DNA from: JAJXWB01 sp036796555
GTDB taxonomy: Bacteria > Pseudomonadota > Alphaproteobacteria > Rhizobiales > Beijerinckiaceae
Reading direction: 5' to 3'
DNA: 64,000 nt
NCBI GenBank assembly: GCA_036796555.1
Contig: DAIRCS010000001.1
Span: forward strand, 52,521-116,520
How positions within the stretch are numbered: the stretch's first letter is position 1; every line of letters starts with the position of its first letter. Shown here one piece after another: positions 1 through 8,963 of the stretch. The position numbers and the translations under genes were made by a program. The notes beneath the pieces were generated by a model. It ran no database searches. It saw only the letters and a program-made list of their open reading frames with translations, and was not told the DNA's origin.

Positions 1-539
1 GCGGCCCGGCGGACGCGCGCAACGGCACGCTGACGCTGATGGTGGGCGCCGAAGACGCAGCGTTGCGGTCCGCGGAGCCGGTGCTCGGCAAGCTCGGCGC
101 CATCGAGCGTGTGGGCGCGGTCGGCCAGGGCAAGGCGATCAAGCTCGTCAACAACGTCATGTCGATCGGCAATGTCGTGCTGGCTGCGGAAGCGTTCGTG
201 CTGGGAGAGAAGCTCGGCATCGAACCCCGGCGTCTGTACGATGTGCTGAGCAGGTCCGGCGGACGGTCGCGAAACTTCAATCAGCGGATTCCGCGCGTGA
301 TCGAAAGGGATTTCGCCAGCCGCTTCTCCGTTGCATTGAGCGAGAAGGATCTGCGCCTGGCGCTCAGCGTCGCGCACGAGACGCGCTATGTCATGCCATT
401 GACCGCGGTCATCCATCAAATGTGCGAAATGGCGATCGCCGACGGCCTGGAAGGCGAAGATATCGTTGCGGTCGCCAAAATTTACGAGCGTTGGGCGAGG
501 CTCGACTTCTCCGACCCGACGGCGCGACCGACGGTGTGA
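1..539 (+). CDS. NAD(P)-dependent 3-hydroxyisobutyrate dehydrogenase-family protein, 3' part
   Basis: This is the C-terminal part of a beta-hydroxyacid dehydrogenase; the frame is open back to base 3, so the true start lies upstream of the window. The segment GTLTLMVGAEDAA is the typical end of the Rossmann domain. VGQGKAIKLVNNVM carries the family's catalytic Lys and Asn (G-x-G-x3-K-x2-N-N). The rest is the all-helical C-terminal domain, ending at TGA. Members oxidise small beta-hydroxyacids such as 3-hydroxyisobutyrate or reduce tartronate semialdehyde; which one cannot be told here. A phosphatase gene follows after 21 bases, so the two may share a transcript upstream of the importer operon. 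The family call is secure; the substrate is unknown. Confidence 0.85.
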   Translation, partial: GPADARNGTLTLMVGAEDAALRSAEPVLGKLGAIERVGAVGQGKAIKLVNNVMSIGNVVLAAEAFVLGEKLGIEPRRLYDVLSRSGGRSRNFNQRIPRVIERDFASRFSVALSEKDLRLALSVAHETRYVMPLTAVIHQMCEMAIADGLEGEDIVAVAKIYERWARLDFSDPTARPTV

Positions 540-560
540 TGTGAGGGATGGAGCGTCCGC

Positions 561-1268
561 ATGGAGATTGATCCGACCTCCGCCGGGCTGCGCCAGATCC
601 GCTTCGTTCTGCCGGGCGATGCGACGCGCGTTGTGCTGGTTCGGCACGGCGAATCGGCTGCCGTCGAGCCTGGTCGGCCGCAGGCGACGATCGACGGCCA
701 AGGCGATCCCGATCTGCATCCGGAAGGCTTGCGTCAGGCGGAAGCGGTGGCGGAGCGTCTTGCCAGGGAGGACATCGCCGCGATCTATGTTTCCACCCTG
801 CGGCGTACGCTCCAGACCGCTCGACCGCTGCTGCGCCGCCTGTCCATGGAAGCGCGGATCGAACCGCGACTGAGGGAGGTGCATCTCGGGGAATGGGAAG
901 GCGGAGTCTACCGGATGAAGCTTGCCGAGCGCCACCCGATCGCACTGCAGATGACGCGTGAACAGCGCTGGGACATCATCCCGGGCGTCGAGGATCCCAC
1001 CCATTTTCGTCAGCGCGTCGAGACCGCGGTCGCAGTCCTTGCCGGGCGCCATGCAGGCCAGACGATCGTCGTCGTCACGCATCGCAACGTGATCGGGCAT
1101 CTGGTCGCTCATGCGTGCGGCGCCAGACACAATGCGTTCAATGGCGCCGAGAACGGGTCGATTTCGGAGATCGTCGTCTCGCCGGCGGGATCAACCGTGC
1201 GCTCGTTCAACGAAACGGGCCATCTTCGCGATCAGGATGCCGAGCGTCATCTCAGTCCGACGGCCTAG
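561..1268 (+). CDS. histidine phosphatase (phosphoglycerate mutase-like) family protein
   Basis: A 235-residue member of the histidine phosphatase superfamily. The phospho-accepting histidine lies in VLVRHGESAA near residue 30, after a short N-terminal extension. A second catalytic histidine lies in VVVTHRNVIGHLV near residue 180, and an arginine-rich STLRRTLQTA segment and an acidic REVHLGEWEGG loop sit between them, as in cofactor-dependent mutases and phosphatases. The ATG at 561 gives the usual length. The substrate cannot be inferred: the family includes mutases, sugar phosphatases and protein phosphatases. It follows the dehydrogenase closely and precedes the transporter genes by 184 bases. 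Confidence 0.85.
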   Translation: MEIDPTSAGLRQIRFVLPGDATRVVLVRHGESAAVEPGRPQATIDGQGDPDLHPEGLRQAEAVAERLAREDIAAIYVSTLRRTLQTARPLLRRLSMEARIEPRLREVHLGEWEGGVYRMKLAERHPIALQMTREQRWDIIPGVEDPTHFRQRVETAVAVLAGRHAGQTIVVVTHRNVIGHLVAHACGARHNAFNGAENGSISEIVVSPAGSTVRSFNETGHLRDQDAERHLSPTA

Positions 1269-1432
1269 GTCGAGGTCTCATGCCGACGGCGGATCGAGGG
1301 CGCGCGCCCGCCAGTCTATTGCTCGCTCCTATCAATTAATTCTCGCCGGTTCGTTGTCGCGCGCACCAAATCGATGCTTCAATCCGGCAGGAAAGAGGGG
1401 CGAAGCGCACCGCGGAGACGATGTGACAACGC

Positions 1433-1446
1433 CCTCCCGTGGGAGG
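1433..1446 (+). promoter_or_regulatory. inverted repeat covering the ribosome binding site of the substrate-binding protein gene
   Basis: CCTCCC at 1433-1438 and GGGAGG at 1441-1446 are perfect inverted copies. The right arm is the Shine-Dalgarno sequence (GGGAGG, seven bases before the ATG at 1453). The hairpin could close the ribosome binding site of the abundant binding protein. The loop would be very short, so the outer or inner pair probably opens. A regulatory role is an inference. Confidence 0.4.
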
Positions 1447-1452
1447 AACGAC

Positions 1453-2661
1453 ATGCTTTTTGCATCGCACATTGATCGGCGTCGGGCGCTGAATCTGGCC
1501 GCGGGAGCAGGTCTTGCGGCGGGCGGTCTGAAATTCGGCGTCGGCAGGGCCGGCGCGCAGGAGGTCTTCAGGCTTGGCTGGGTTCGACCGACGACTGGCC
1601 GGCTCGCGTCTTCTTTCGCTCCGCTGTTTGTGGGCGGCTTGATCGCCATCGACGAGATCAACGCCGCGGGTGGAATCCTTGGCCGGAAGATCGTCCGCGT
1701 CGAGGAGGACGACGAAGGGTCCCCGGCGAAGCAGCCGGGCATCATCCGCAAGCTTTCGGACAGTGGCGTCTCCTATTTGTGCGGACCGGCCGGAAGCTCG
1801 CAGGCGCTGGCTTCGCTCGAGGCCGCGACGGCGGCGCAGATCATCCAGACCGGCAGCGCGCTCGCCGCTGCGCTCGCAAACGGCGTCAAATATCCGTACC
1901 ACTACCAACTCACCTACAACACCGATCAGCAAGCCGCGGTGATCGCCAGCCACGCGGTCAAGGCGTTGAAGGGTCAGAAGATCGGCATCTTGCACGAAGC
2001 CACCGCGTTCGGCGAGCAGGGCGCGATGGCGACCGTCGCCGAATTGCAGAAGCTCGGACTGAATCCCGCGACTGTTCAGTCCTTCCCCGCCGATGTGGCG
2101 TCGTTCGACCCCTATATCGCCAATCTGCAGAAGGCGGGGTCCGATGTGCTTGTGGCCTGGCTCGCCAACATCTCCAGCGTCGCGATGGCCTTCCGCTCGA
2201 TGAACTCGCTCGGCTGGTCGCCGCCCGTCGTTGGCCACAATGGCCTGTTTGCGGACGGATTGTTCGACCTGGTGCCGATAGAACTGCTGCAAAACGTCGT
2301 CTGCACCTATTACAAGGCAATGACCTACACGGCGACCGAGTCGCCGGGCGCGCGGCAGGTGGCCTACGCCAGGAAGATCGCGCAATATCCGGAGGCGAAG
2401 GCATGGGCCGTCAATGTCGTCGTGCAGTCGCATTATGATTTCCTGCATCTTCTGAAGAAGACGATCGAGCAGGAGCAGACGTTCGACGTCGCCAAGATCA
2501 AGGCGGCTCTCGACCGGACCCGGGACTTCGACGGCATCGTCGGCAAGATCAACTTTACGCCGGAGAACCATTGCGGCGTCAGCATTGGCGATATGACGCT
2601 CGCCAAGCTCGCTTCCGGGCGCGACCCAAAAGCGCAAGGCATCTTCCGCGAGAGGGCGTGA
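1453..2661 (+). CDS. branched-chain amino acid-type ABC transporter substrate-binding protein
   Basis: A 402-residue periplasmic binding protein of the Leu/Ile/Val (type I) family, which captures the substrate for the permease and ATPase genes downstream. The start is the ATG at 1453, preceded by GGGAGG. It gives an N-terminus with an arginine run (DRRRALNLAAGAGLAAGG) and an Ala-x-Ala cleavage region around residue 35, resembling a Tat-type signal. The mature part begins FRLGWVRPTTGRLAS and has the two-lobed family pattern (AIDEINAAGGILG, then the YLCGPAGSSQA region). Its ligand is unknown; the adjoining acyl-CoA genes suggest an organic or aromatic acid rather than an amino acid. A nitroreductase gene intervenes before livH. 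Confidence 0.9.
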   Translation: MLFASHIDRRRALNLAAGAGLAAGGLKFGVGRAGAQEVFRLGWVRPTTGRLASSFAPLFVGGLIAIDEINAAGGILGRKIVRVEEDDEGSPAKQPGIIRKLSDSGVSYLCGPAGSSQALASLEAATAAQIIQTGSALAAALANGVKYPYHYQLTYNTDQQAAVIASHAVKALKGQKIGILHEATAFGEQGAMATVAELQKLGLNPATVQSFPADVASFDPYIANLQKAGSDVLVAWLANISSVAMAFRSMNSLGWSPPVVGHNGLFADGLFDLVPIELLQNVVCTYYKAMTYTATESPGARQVAYARKIAQYPEAKAWAVNVVVQSHYDFLHLLKKTIEQEQTFDVAKIKAALDRTRDFDGIVGKINFTPENHCGVSIGDMTLAKLASGRDPKAQGIFRERA

Positions 2662-2791
2662 CGTTGATCCGATGGGACCGGAACAGGAAACGGCCGGACG
2701 GAATCGCAACGCGGCGTCCGGCGCTGATCGATCTGTCGCGGAATGCTACGACTCGCGCCACAGTCGCTCCGCGCCGGAGCGTTCGGCCGCG

Positions 2792-3517
2792 ATGACGCAA
2801 TCCGCCGACGCCGCGCGCCATGTCCGGCCGGACGAGGATGCGGTCCTCGCATCGCTGCTTGGTCGCCGCTTCAGTTGCCGCGCCTTTACAAGCGAACCTG
2901 TTCCACGCGCCACGATCGACCGCATCCTGGAGCTCGCGCAGCGAACGGCGTCCTGGTGCAACAGTCAGCCATGGCAGGTCGTCGTCACCGGCGGCTCGGC
3001 GACAGAAGAATTTCGATCTGCGCTCTACGTTCACGCCAGCGCGACGCATGCGCAGGGCGATCCTGATTTCCCCTTCCCGCGCGAGTATCATGACATCTAC
3101 CTTGCGCGTCGACGTGAAAGCGGCTTTCAGCTCTACGACGCGCTTGGCGTCGGGCGCGGCGACCGCGATGCATATCTCAGGCAGGTGCTGGAGAATTTTC
3201 GGTTCTTCGGAGCGCCGCATGTGGCGATCGTCACGAGCGATGAGGCGTTGGGCGTCTATGGGGCAGTGGACTGCGGCGCCTATGTCGCGAACTTCCTGTT
3301 GGCGGCGGAAGCGAATGGGATCGCCGCGATTCCTCAGGCCGCTCTCGCCTCCTACCCGGAGCTCATTCGATCGCATTTCGGCCTTGGACCAGATCGCCGG
3401 GTCGTCTGCGGGATTTCGTTCGGGCGCGCTGACGCCAGCCATCCAGCCAACTCGTACCGCACCAGCAGAGCCGCGCTTGCGGATGTTGTGAGGATGGAGG
3501 GAACGGAATGGACCTGA
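2792..3517 (+). CDS. nitroreductase family protein
   Basis: An approximately 241-residue FMN-dependent oxidoreductase of the nitroreductase fold. The start region has RRFSCRAFTSEPVP followed by RTASWCNSQPWQ, the family's flavin-binding R-x-S and N-x-Q-P-W segments. Near the C-terminus VVCGISFGRADASHP is the typical last flavin-contact motif. The frame also contains an ATG 120 bases upstream, but the residues before 2792 are not family-like, so MTQSADAARH was chosen. The end overlaps livH by 10 bases, so it is co-transcribed with the importer. The substrate is unknown; such enzymes reduce nitroaromatics, quinones or enoates. Confidence 0.85.
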   Translation: MTQSADAARHVRPDEDAVLASLLGRRFSCRAFTSEPVPRATIDRILELAQRTASWCNSQPWQVVVTGGSATEEFRSALYVHASATHAQGDPDFPFPREYHDIYLARRRESGFQLYDALGVGRGDRDAYLRQVLENFRFFGAPHVAIVTSDEALGVYGAVDCGAYVANFLLAAEANGIAAIPQAALASYPELIRSHFGLGPDRRVVCGISFGRADASHPANSYRTSRAALADVVRMEGTEWT

Positions 3518-4386
3518 ACATTCTCGTCGTCGGGCTCACGGCTGGAAGCCTCTACGCGCTCGTCGCAGTCGGGTTCAACATTCTCTATCGCCCGACCAAC
3601 GTGCTGAATTTCGCGCAGGGCGACCTGGTGATGCTGGGAGCCATGGTCGGCGCGAGCACGCTCGGCTTCTATATGCTGCCATGGCCGGCGGCCCTCGTGG
3701 TCGCCGTTACCGTCGTTAGCCTGATCGCCGTGGTCGAGGAGCGCGTCGCCGTGGCGCCTGTGCTGAGGCGCTCGTCGCAAAGCTTCGCGTGGATCATCTC
3801 CACGCTCGCTTTTTCGCTGATCATCGCCAATCTGGCCGATCGGATCTGGGGCCCCGATCCGATCGCCGTCCAGCCGCCCTGGCCGCTGTCGATTCGTACG
3901 ACGCGGATCGGACCGATTCGCGTAAACAGCTATCAGGTCGCGCTCGTCCTGCTGACGGTTGCGATCGTCTTCGGGCTGCATCGCTTCTATCGCACGCGCG
4001 CCGGCAAGGCGATGCTGGCTATGGCCGAGGACCGCGACGCCGCGCTGCTTCGCGGCATCAATCCGGATCGCATCAGTCGGTTGTCGTTCTTTCTCGGCGG
4101 CGCGGTCGCCGCCCTGACCGGATTGTTGGCCGCGCCTCTTTTTTTCTCGTCGACCACGATCGGCACGTCGATGCTGATCACCGGCTTCGCCACCGCCGCC
4201 GTCGGCGGCGTCGGCAACAACAAGGGGGCGCTGCTCGCCGGCTACATTATCGGCATCGTGGAGGCCGCCGCCGCCGCGCTCCTTTCGCCGGCCTATCAGA
4301 AGACCGTCGTGTTCGGGCTGCTGCTGGTCATTCTGCTTGTCAAGCCGCAAGGATTGTTCGGGACCGAGGACGCGCGCCGTGTCTGA
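3508..4386 (+). CDS. livH: branched-chain amino acid-type ABC transporter permease (LivH-like)
   Basis: A 292-residue inner-membrane permease of the LivH family, forming one half of the translocation channel. It is almost entirely hydrophobic, with the N-terminal LTAGSLYALVAVGFNILYRPTN motif and the conserved NFAQGDLVMLGA segment. The cytoplasmic loop for ATPase contact is near KAMLAMAEDRDAALLRGI, and a glycine-rich AVGGVGNNKGALLAGYIIG stretch lies near the end. It overlaps the nitroreductase upstream and the LivM-LivG gene downstream, showing tight co-translation. Assignment to the family is firm; the transported compound is not known. Confidence 0.93.
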   Translation: MDLNILVVGLTAGSLYALVAVGFNILYRPTNVLNFAQGDLVMLGAMVGASTLGFYMLPWPAALVVAVTVVSLIAVVEERVAVAPVLRRSSQSFAWIISTLAFSLIIANLADRIWGPDPIAVQPPWPLSIRTTRIGPIRVNSYQVALVLLTVAIVFGLHRFYRTRAGKAMLAMAEDRDAALLRGINPDRISRLSFFLGGAVAALTGLLAAPLFFSSTTIGTSMLITGFATAAVGGVGNNKGALLAGYIIGIVEAAAAALLSPAYQKTVVFGLLLVILLVKPQGLFGTEDARRV

Positions 4387-6208
4387 TCAGATGTCGACGG
4401 CTCGCCCCGCGCTCGTTACGGCCTCGCCCCGTCTTTTCGGTTGGATCGCCTTCGCGGCGTTCCTCCTGGTCCTGGTCGCCTTTCCCTTCGCGAGTCCCGG
4501 ACAGTACCCGATTTTCCTTGCGACGCAGATCGGGGTCTATCTGCTGGTCGCGATGGGCCTCAACCTGCTGACCGGCTATGGCGGCATGCCGTCGCTCGGC
4601 CACGGGGCGCTGCTGGCTCTCGGTGCCTACGCCACCGCGTTGCTCATGGTGAAAGCGGGCTGGAGCTTCTGGACGGCCGCCCTGTCGGGCGTTGCATTGA
4701 CGACGATCGTCGGCGCCCTCATGGCGCTCCCTGCGCTGCGCGTTTCAACCTGGTATTTTGCCCTCATCACGCTCGGCTTCACGGAGGTGCTGCGCGGTCT
4801 GCTGATCGAATGGCGTGAACTGACCGGCTCCTTCGGGGGCGTGGTCGGAATACCAATGCCGTCGATCGCGGGTCGCGCCTTTTCGCCGTCGGCGCTGTTC
4901 TGGCTCGTGGCGTTGCTGAACATCGCCTGTTTCGTCTTCATCGCGAGGCTCGTCCGGTCACGCATCGGCCGTGGCCTGATAGCGCTGCGCGACGACCCTG
5001 TGGCCGCGACGGCGAACGGGGTTTCCGTCGTAGGGCTGAAGCTCTTCGCCTTCGCGGTCAGCGCCGCGATCACCGGCGCCGCCGGCGCGTTGTTCGCCGT
5101 GCAGAAGACGGTCATTACGCCGGACGATTTTTCGGCGGAATTCTCGATTTTCTTTCTGGTGGTCGTCGTGCTCGGCGGCGCGGGTCGGCTTTGGGGGCCT
5201 GTGCTCGGCACGTTCGTGTTCTTCGTCGTGCCGGAGCTGATGACGCAACTGCACAGCTGGCGCATGTTGGTCTATGGCTGCGTGCTGCTCGTCATCATGC
5301 TGTTTGCGCCGAATGGCTTGGCCGGCGCATTGAGCAACTTCATCGACCGCTTCGGCCGGAGGGCTGTCTCGCTGCCTGCGTCGATCCGAGCTGCGAGCCG
5401 GCCTGGCGCGACCGGATTGCCGCTCAAGATAAGCAATATTTCAAAAAACTTCGGCGGGGTCGCCGCGCTGAAGGACGTTTCCCTCGAAATCGAGGCGGGC
5501 AGGGTCCACGCGATCGTCGGACCGAACGGATCGGGCAAGACGACGCTGCTCAACGTGATTTCCGGTTTCTATCGCCTGGACGCTGGTTCGATCCGCCTCG
5601 GCGACGCCGACGTCGGCAGCATATCGCCGGCCGCGGTCGCGAGACTGGGAGTCGGTCGCACGTTTCAGACCCCGAAACTGCTAGGGGAATTGTCGACTAT
5701 GGAGAACGTGATGCTTGGCGCCTATGCGGCCGAGCGCGCAACCGTTCCCGAAATCGTCTTGTCTTTACCCCGCGCTGCCGAGGAAGCGAGGATGCAGCGG
5801 ACCGATGCGCTGCACTATCTGAACTATGTGGGGTTGGGCGAGCGTTCCTTCGACGCCGCGAGCGAACTGCCGCACGGACAGCAGCGCCTGGCGGAGGTCG
5901 CGCGCGCTCTGATGGCGAGACCGCGCATTCTTCTGCTCGACGAGCCAGCGGCCGGCCTGTCGCTCGACGAACTGGACAAGCTCGCGGCGCTGATCCGGTC
6001 GATCGGCGCACTCGGGATTACAATCGTCATTGTCGAGCATCACCTCGAGCTGGTCAGCAGCGTGTGCGATCGCGTGAGCGTGTTCGATCGCGGCCAGCTT
6101 TTGGCCGCCGGTACGCCGCAGGAAGTCTTCGCCAATGAGCAGGTAGTGAGCGCGTATATGGGCGCACGCCCGCTCGACGCTGTTTCGGACGCGGAGAATC
6201 CTCGATGA
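4379..6208 (+). CDS. livM-livG: fused LivM permease-LivG ATPase of the ABC importer
   Basis: A single approximately 609-residue polypeptide carrying two usual subunits. Residues about 20-330 are a LivM-type permease (LLTGYGGMPSLGHGALLALGAY; FAVSAAITGAAGALFAVQK; LGGAGRLWGPVLGTFVF). After a short linker, residues about 350-600 are a LivG ATPase with Walker A GPNGSGKTTLLN, Q-loop GRTFQTPKL, signature LPHGQQRLAEVARAL, Walker B ILLLDEPAAGLS and the H-loop VIVEHH. GTG at 4379 overlaps the livH stop; an ATG 12 bases further on is an alternative. The fusion fixes the stoichiometry of channel half and ATPase. Such fusions occur in proteobacterial importers of aromatic and organic acids. Confidence 0.92.
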   Translation: MSDQMSTARPALVTASPRLFGWIAFAAFLLVLVAFPFASPGQYPIFLATQIGVYLLVAMGLNLLTGYGGMPSLGHGALLALGAYATALLMVKAGWSFWTAALSGVALTTIVGALMALPALRVSTWYFALITLGFTEVLRGLLIEWRELTGSFGGVVGIPMPSIAGRAFSPSALFWLVALLNIACFVFIARLVRSRIGRGLIALRDDPVAATANGVSVVGLKLFAFAVSAAITGAAGALFAVQKTVITPDDFSAEFSIFFLVVVVLGGAGRLWGPVLGTFVFFVVPELMTQLHSWRMLVYGCVLLVIMLFAPNGLAGALSNFIDRFGRRAVSLPASIRAASRPGATGLPLKISNISKNFGGVAALKDVSLEIEAGRVHAIVGPNGSGKTTLLNVISGFYRLDAGSIRLGDADVGSISPAAVARLGVGRTFQTPKLLGELSTMENVMLGAYAAERATVPEIVLSLPRAAEEARMQRTDALHYLNYVGLGERSFDAASELPHGQQRLAEVARALMARPRILLLDEPAAGLSLDELDKLAALIRSIGALGITIVIVEHHLELVSSVCDRVSVFDRGQLLAAGTPQEVFANEQVVSAYMGARPLDAVSDAENPR

Positions 6209-6948
6209 GTCCCGATCTGGTCGCGCAGACGTCGCCGATTCTTCGCGTCGAATCGGTCACCGCCGGCTATGGCCACGTCGGCGTTCTCGAGAATGTTTCG
6301 ATCGCGGCCTCGCAAGGGGAGATCGTCGCGATCGTCGGCAGCAACGGCGCCGGAAAGAGCACGCTGTTGCGCGCGATTTCCGGCCTCGTGCGATCCAGCG
6401 CCGGCCGTATCGTCTTCAATGGCGTCGATCTCGCTGGCGCGCGCCCGGACAAGGTCGTGACGGCGGGCGTTCTGCACGTCGCCGAAGGACGCCGATTGTT
6501 CCGCGGCCAAAGCGTTCGCGACAACCTGGAGCTCGGATTTTACGGCGAGCGAGGCGGTCGCGAGGTGGAGCTCGAACGACAGCGCCGGGTTCTCGAGCTT
6601 TTTCCTGCTCTTTCGGAAAGGATGGACGCAAAGGCGGGCGTTCTCTCGGGCGGTCAGCAGCAGATGCTGGCCATCGGACAAGCTTTGATGCGGGCGCCGA
6701 AGCTTCTGATGCTCGACGAGCCGTCGCTCGGTCTTGCGCCGATCGTCATCGACCAGGTGCTGGACGTTGTGAAACGGCTGGCGCGAACCGGCATGACCAT
6801 CCTGCTCGTAGAGCAAATGGTCGAGCGGGCTCTGGAGATCGCTAACCACGTCTACGTGATGCGGAGCGGTCGTGTCATCGGCAGCGGCGTCCCGGATGAG
6901 ATCAAGGAAAGCGCCTTGCTGCGGAAAGCCTATCTCGGAGCTGGCTGA
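6205..6948 (+). CDS. livF: branched-chain amino acid-type ABC transporter ATPase (LivF-like)
   Basis: A 247-residue ATPase, the second nucleotide-binding subunit of the importer. It shows Walker A GSNGAGKSTLLRAISG, signature LSGGQQQMLAIGQAL, Walker B LLMLDEPSLGLAP and switch histidine region TILLVEQMVERAL; Gln instead of His after the D-loop is usual for LivF. ATG overlaps the previous stop (ATGA), so it is translationally coupled to the LivM-LivG fusion. It is the last gene of this operon, followed by about 300 non-coding bases. Confidence 0.95.
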   Translation: MSPDLVAQTSPILRVESVTAGYGHVGVLENVSIAASQGEIVAIVGSNGAGKSTLLRAISGLVRSSAGRIVFNGVDLAGARPDKVVTAGVLHVAEGRRLFRGQSVRDNLELGFYGERGGREVELERQRRVLELFPALSERMDAKAGVLSGGQQQMLAIGQALMRAPKLLMLDEPSLGLAPIVIDQVLDVVKRLARTGMTILLVEQMVERALEIANHVYVMRSGRVIGSGVPDEIKESALLRKAYLGAG

Positions 6949-7251
6949 AGCGCCGCGCGCTCACGCGGGCTGCCGGGCCGTCGTTGCGAAACGCGAAGCG
7001 ACGAGATGATCCATCTGCCGACATGGCCGGCGAATGGATCGCCTCGCTTGCAGGCGGCGGCTTCCGTCAGGCTTCCAATGTCGGGCGCGTCCAGGCCGCC
7101 CGTTCCAGATCAATCTGCGCCTGAACTGGGCCCGGGTCGCCCCCGACTATCGTGCGGCGTGGCTTCTTCGGACGCGCGGCGCGACGTCGTGCAACGACCG
7201 GAGCGGACCGGAAAGCATAAACCATGTGACCGCGTCGAAGGCGGCTTTGAA
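6949..7251. other. intergenic stretch between livF and the convergent epimerase gene
   Basis: The two flanking genes end toward each other, so a bidirectional termination zone is expected. Open frames here lack family features or ribosome binding sites. A short inverted pair CGTCG...CGACG lies near 6979-7003, without a T tract. No other structure was recognised. Confidence 0.5.
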
Positions 7252-8238
7252 TCATTTCCCGGCGGCCTCGCGCTCGTTCCATTCGATAAATTTCTCGATA
7301 CCCTCGCGCATCGGCACTTGCGGTTTCCACCCGAGAACCTCCGCCGCCCTGTCGCGGCGATAATGCAGGCTTTTGGTCAACGTCAGCTTCACTCCCGTCT
7401 CCTCCGCGTCGATCGGCTTCAGGTCCGTGCCCGTCGCTGCGATGAGGGCCTCGAGCACCTCGCTCATCGGTGTGTCCACGTCAGCGCAGATGTTGAATGC
7501 CTGGCCGTTCGCACCTTCATTGGCCATCGCCAGGATGTTCGCTTTAGCCACATCGCTGGCGTAGATGTAGTCCTGCACCGGATCGCCCTCCTGCTTGTGC
7601 GGAGGTTCGCCGCGCTTGATCCGATCGTAGTTCTGCATGATGCGCAGCGCATTGACAGCGCGATAGTGCTGACGCGCGCCATAGACGCTGGTGTAGCGCA
7701 GGTTGACGTAGTCGATCCCGTAGCGTTCCTTGTAGACCTTCAGCAGGCATTCGCCGATGATTTTGGTGCAGGCGTACATGGCGACGCCCGGATGGATGTT
7801 CTGCCAGTAGAGCGGCGTGTCCTCGAGAAATTCCTTGCCGTCGCCCGCCCCATAGACCGCGCCGGTGGACGAGAAGACCACCTTCTTCACGCTTCGGTAG
7901 CGGCAGGCCTCGAGCACGTTCTGCATGCCCCGCACGTTCACGTCCAGCCCGACGGTCGGGTTCTCGTAGAGCGGAATCGAGAGATAGCCGGCCACGTGAA
8001 ACACGCCGTCGATTCCCTCCAGGCAATCGTAGATCTCGTTCATTCTCAGAATATCGCCGCGGATGAGCTGGATTCGCTTGTCGCCAAGCAGATGCCGGAC
8101 CTGGTCCGGCGAACCGAGCGCGTAATTGTCAAAGAGGGCGATGCGGCTGGCGCCGCCCTCCAGAAGCTCCTCCGCGATATGCGAGCCGATCAGGCTTGCG
8201 CCGCCCGTGACGAGAAAGCTTCTTTCCTTGATTTCCAT
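7252..8238 (-). CDS. NAD-dependent epimerase/dehydratase (extended SDR)
   Basis: A 328-residue extended short-chain dehydrogenase. The N-terminal nucleotide-binding motif is LVTGGASLIGSHIAEELL, the catalytic Ser/Thr segment is VVFSSTGAVYG, and the Tyr-Lys pair lies in YACTKIIGE. Family members act on nucleotide sugars such as UDP-glucose or dTDP-sugars. The ATG at 8238 was chosen because the upstream extension is basic and unlike the family. It is transcribed away from the catabolic operon, with about 240 bases of divergent promoter region between them. It has no obvious pathway partner here, so its substrate is open. Confidence 0.88.
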   Translation of the reverse strand: MEIKERSFLVTGGASLIGSHIAEELLEGGASRIALFDNYALGSPDQVRHLLGDKRIQLIRGDILRMNEIYDCLEGIDGVFHVAGYLSIPLYENPTVGLDVNVRGMQNVLEACRYRSVKKVVFSSTGAVYGAGDGKEFLEDTPLYWQNIHPGVAMYACTKIIGECLLKVYKERYGIDYVNLRYTSVYGARQHYRAVNALRIMQNYDRIKRGEPPHKQEGDPVQDYIYASDVAKANILAMANEGANGQAFNICADVDTPMSEVLEALIAATGTDLKPIDAEETGVKLTLTKSLHYRRDRAAEVLGWKPQVPMREGIEKFIEWNEREAAGK

Positions 8239-8480
8239 GAGCGTGTTTCCCCGATCTGTGGCGCCTGCGCGCGACGTTCCGCTTGCACGGCATGGTCTGG
8301 GAGCAAACCGGCAATGCCCTCGCCAAGTCAATGCGGATATCCATCGTGCAGGCCTATCGATTTATACGGCGCGTTTTATTGCTGCGTCGAATATCGGCCG
8401 CTTAAATGATTTGCAGACGGGACTTGCAGGACGTTCGCGACTACCGATGCGCCGGCCTCTCCGTTTCGAAGGCGCGAACA

Positions 8481-8963
8481 ATGGCGATCAAGCGGATAAA
8501 GCGCGGCTACCTCTACGAAGATTTCGAGGAAGGCCGCGTTCTCGAACATCACTGGGGCCGGACATTCACCGAGCACGACGCGATCTGGTTCGCGACCATG
8601 ACGATGCAGTATGGGCCGCTGTACTCCAATGTCGAGTATGCGCGCAGCCTCGGATATTCCACTATCCCGGTCCATCCCATATTCGTCTTCACGACCGCGC
8701 TCGGGCTTTCGGTGGAAGATCTTTCCGAAGCCGGCGGGCCTTTTCTCGGCGTCGATGATCTCATCTTCCACCGGCCGGTTTACGCCGGAGACACAATACG
8801 CAGCCGTTCGCAGGTGATGTCGCGCCGTGCTTCGGCGTCGCGGCCTGGCTGGGGAATCGTCGAGTGGAAGACCGCGGCGTCCAACCAGCGATCCGAGCCT
8901 GTTCTCGAATACCGGCGCCGCAACTTGTCGCGCATGCGGACTGATACGGAGAAGAATGCATGA
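8481..8963 (+). CDS. MaoC-like hydratase domain protein (first copy)
   Basis: A 160-residue hot-dog-fold protein of the MaoC dehydratase group, which hydrates or dehydrates enoyl-CoA-type thioesters. It starts MAIKRIKRGYLYEDFEEGRV and continues with HHWGRTFTEHDAIWFATM, the family's N-terminal half. It also has the HPIFVFTTALGLSVEDLS helix and FHRPVYAGDTIRSRSQVMSR before the final strands. It overlaps the acyl-CoA dehydrogenase by ATGA. A second MaoC gene lies just beyond that dehydrogenase, so the pair may act as a heteromer or on two steps. In mesaconyl- or itaconyl-CoA pathways such proteins supply the hydration step, but the substrate is an inference here. Confidence 0.85.
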   Translation: MAIKRIKRGYLYEDFEEGRVLEHHWGRTFTEHDAIWFATMTMQYGPLYSNVEYARSLGYSTIPVHPIFVFTTALGLSVEDLSEAGGPFLGVDDLIFHRPVYAGDTIRSRSQVMSRRASASRPGWGIVEWKTAASNQRSEPVLEYRRRNLSRMRTDTEKNA

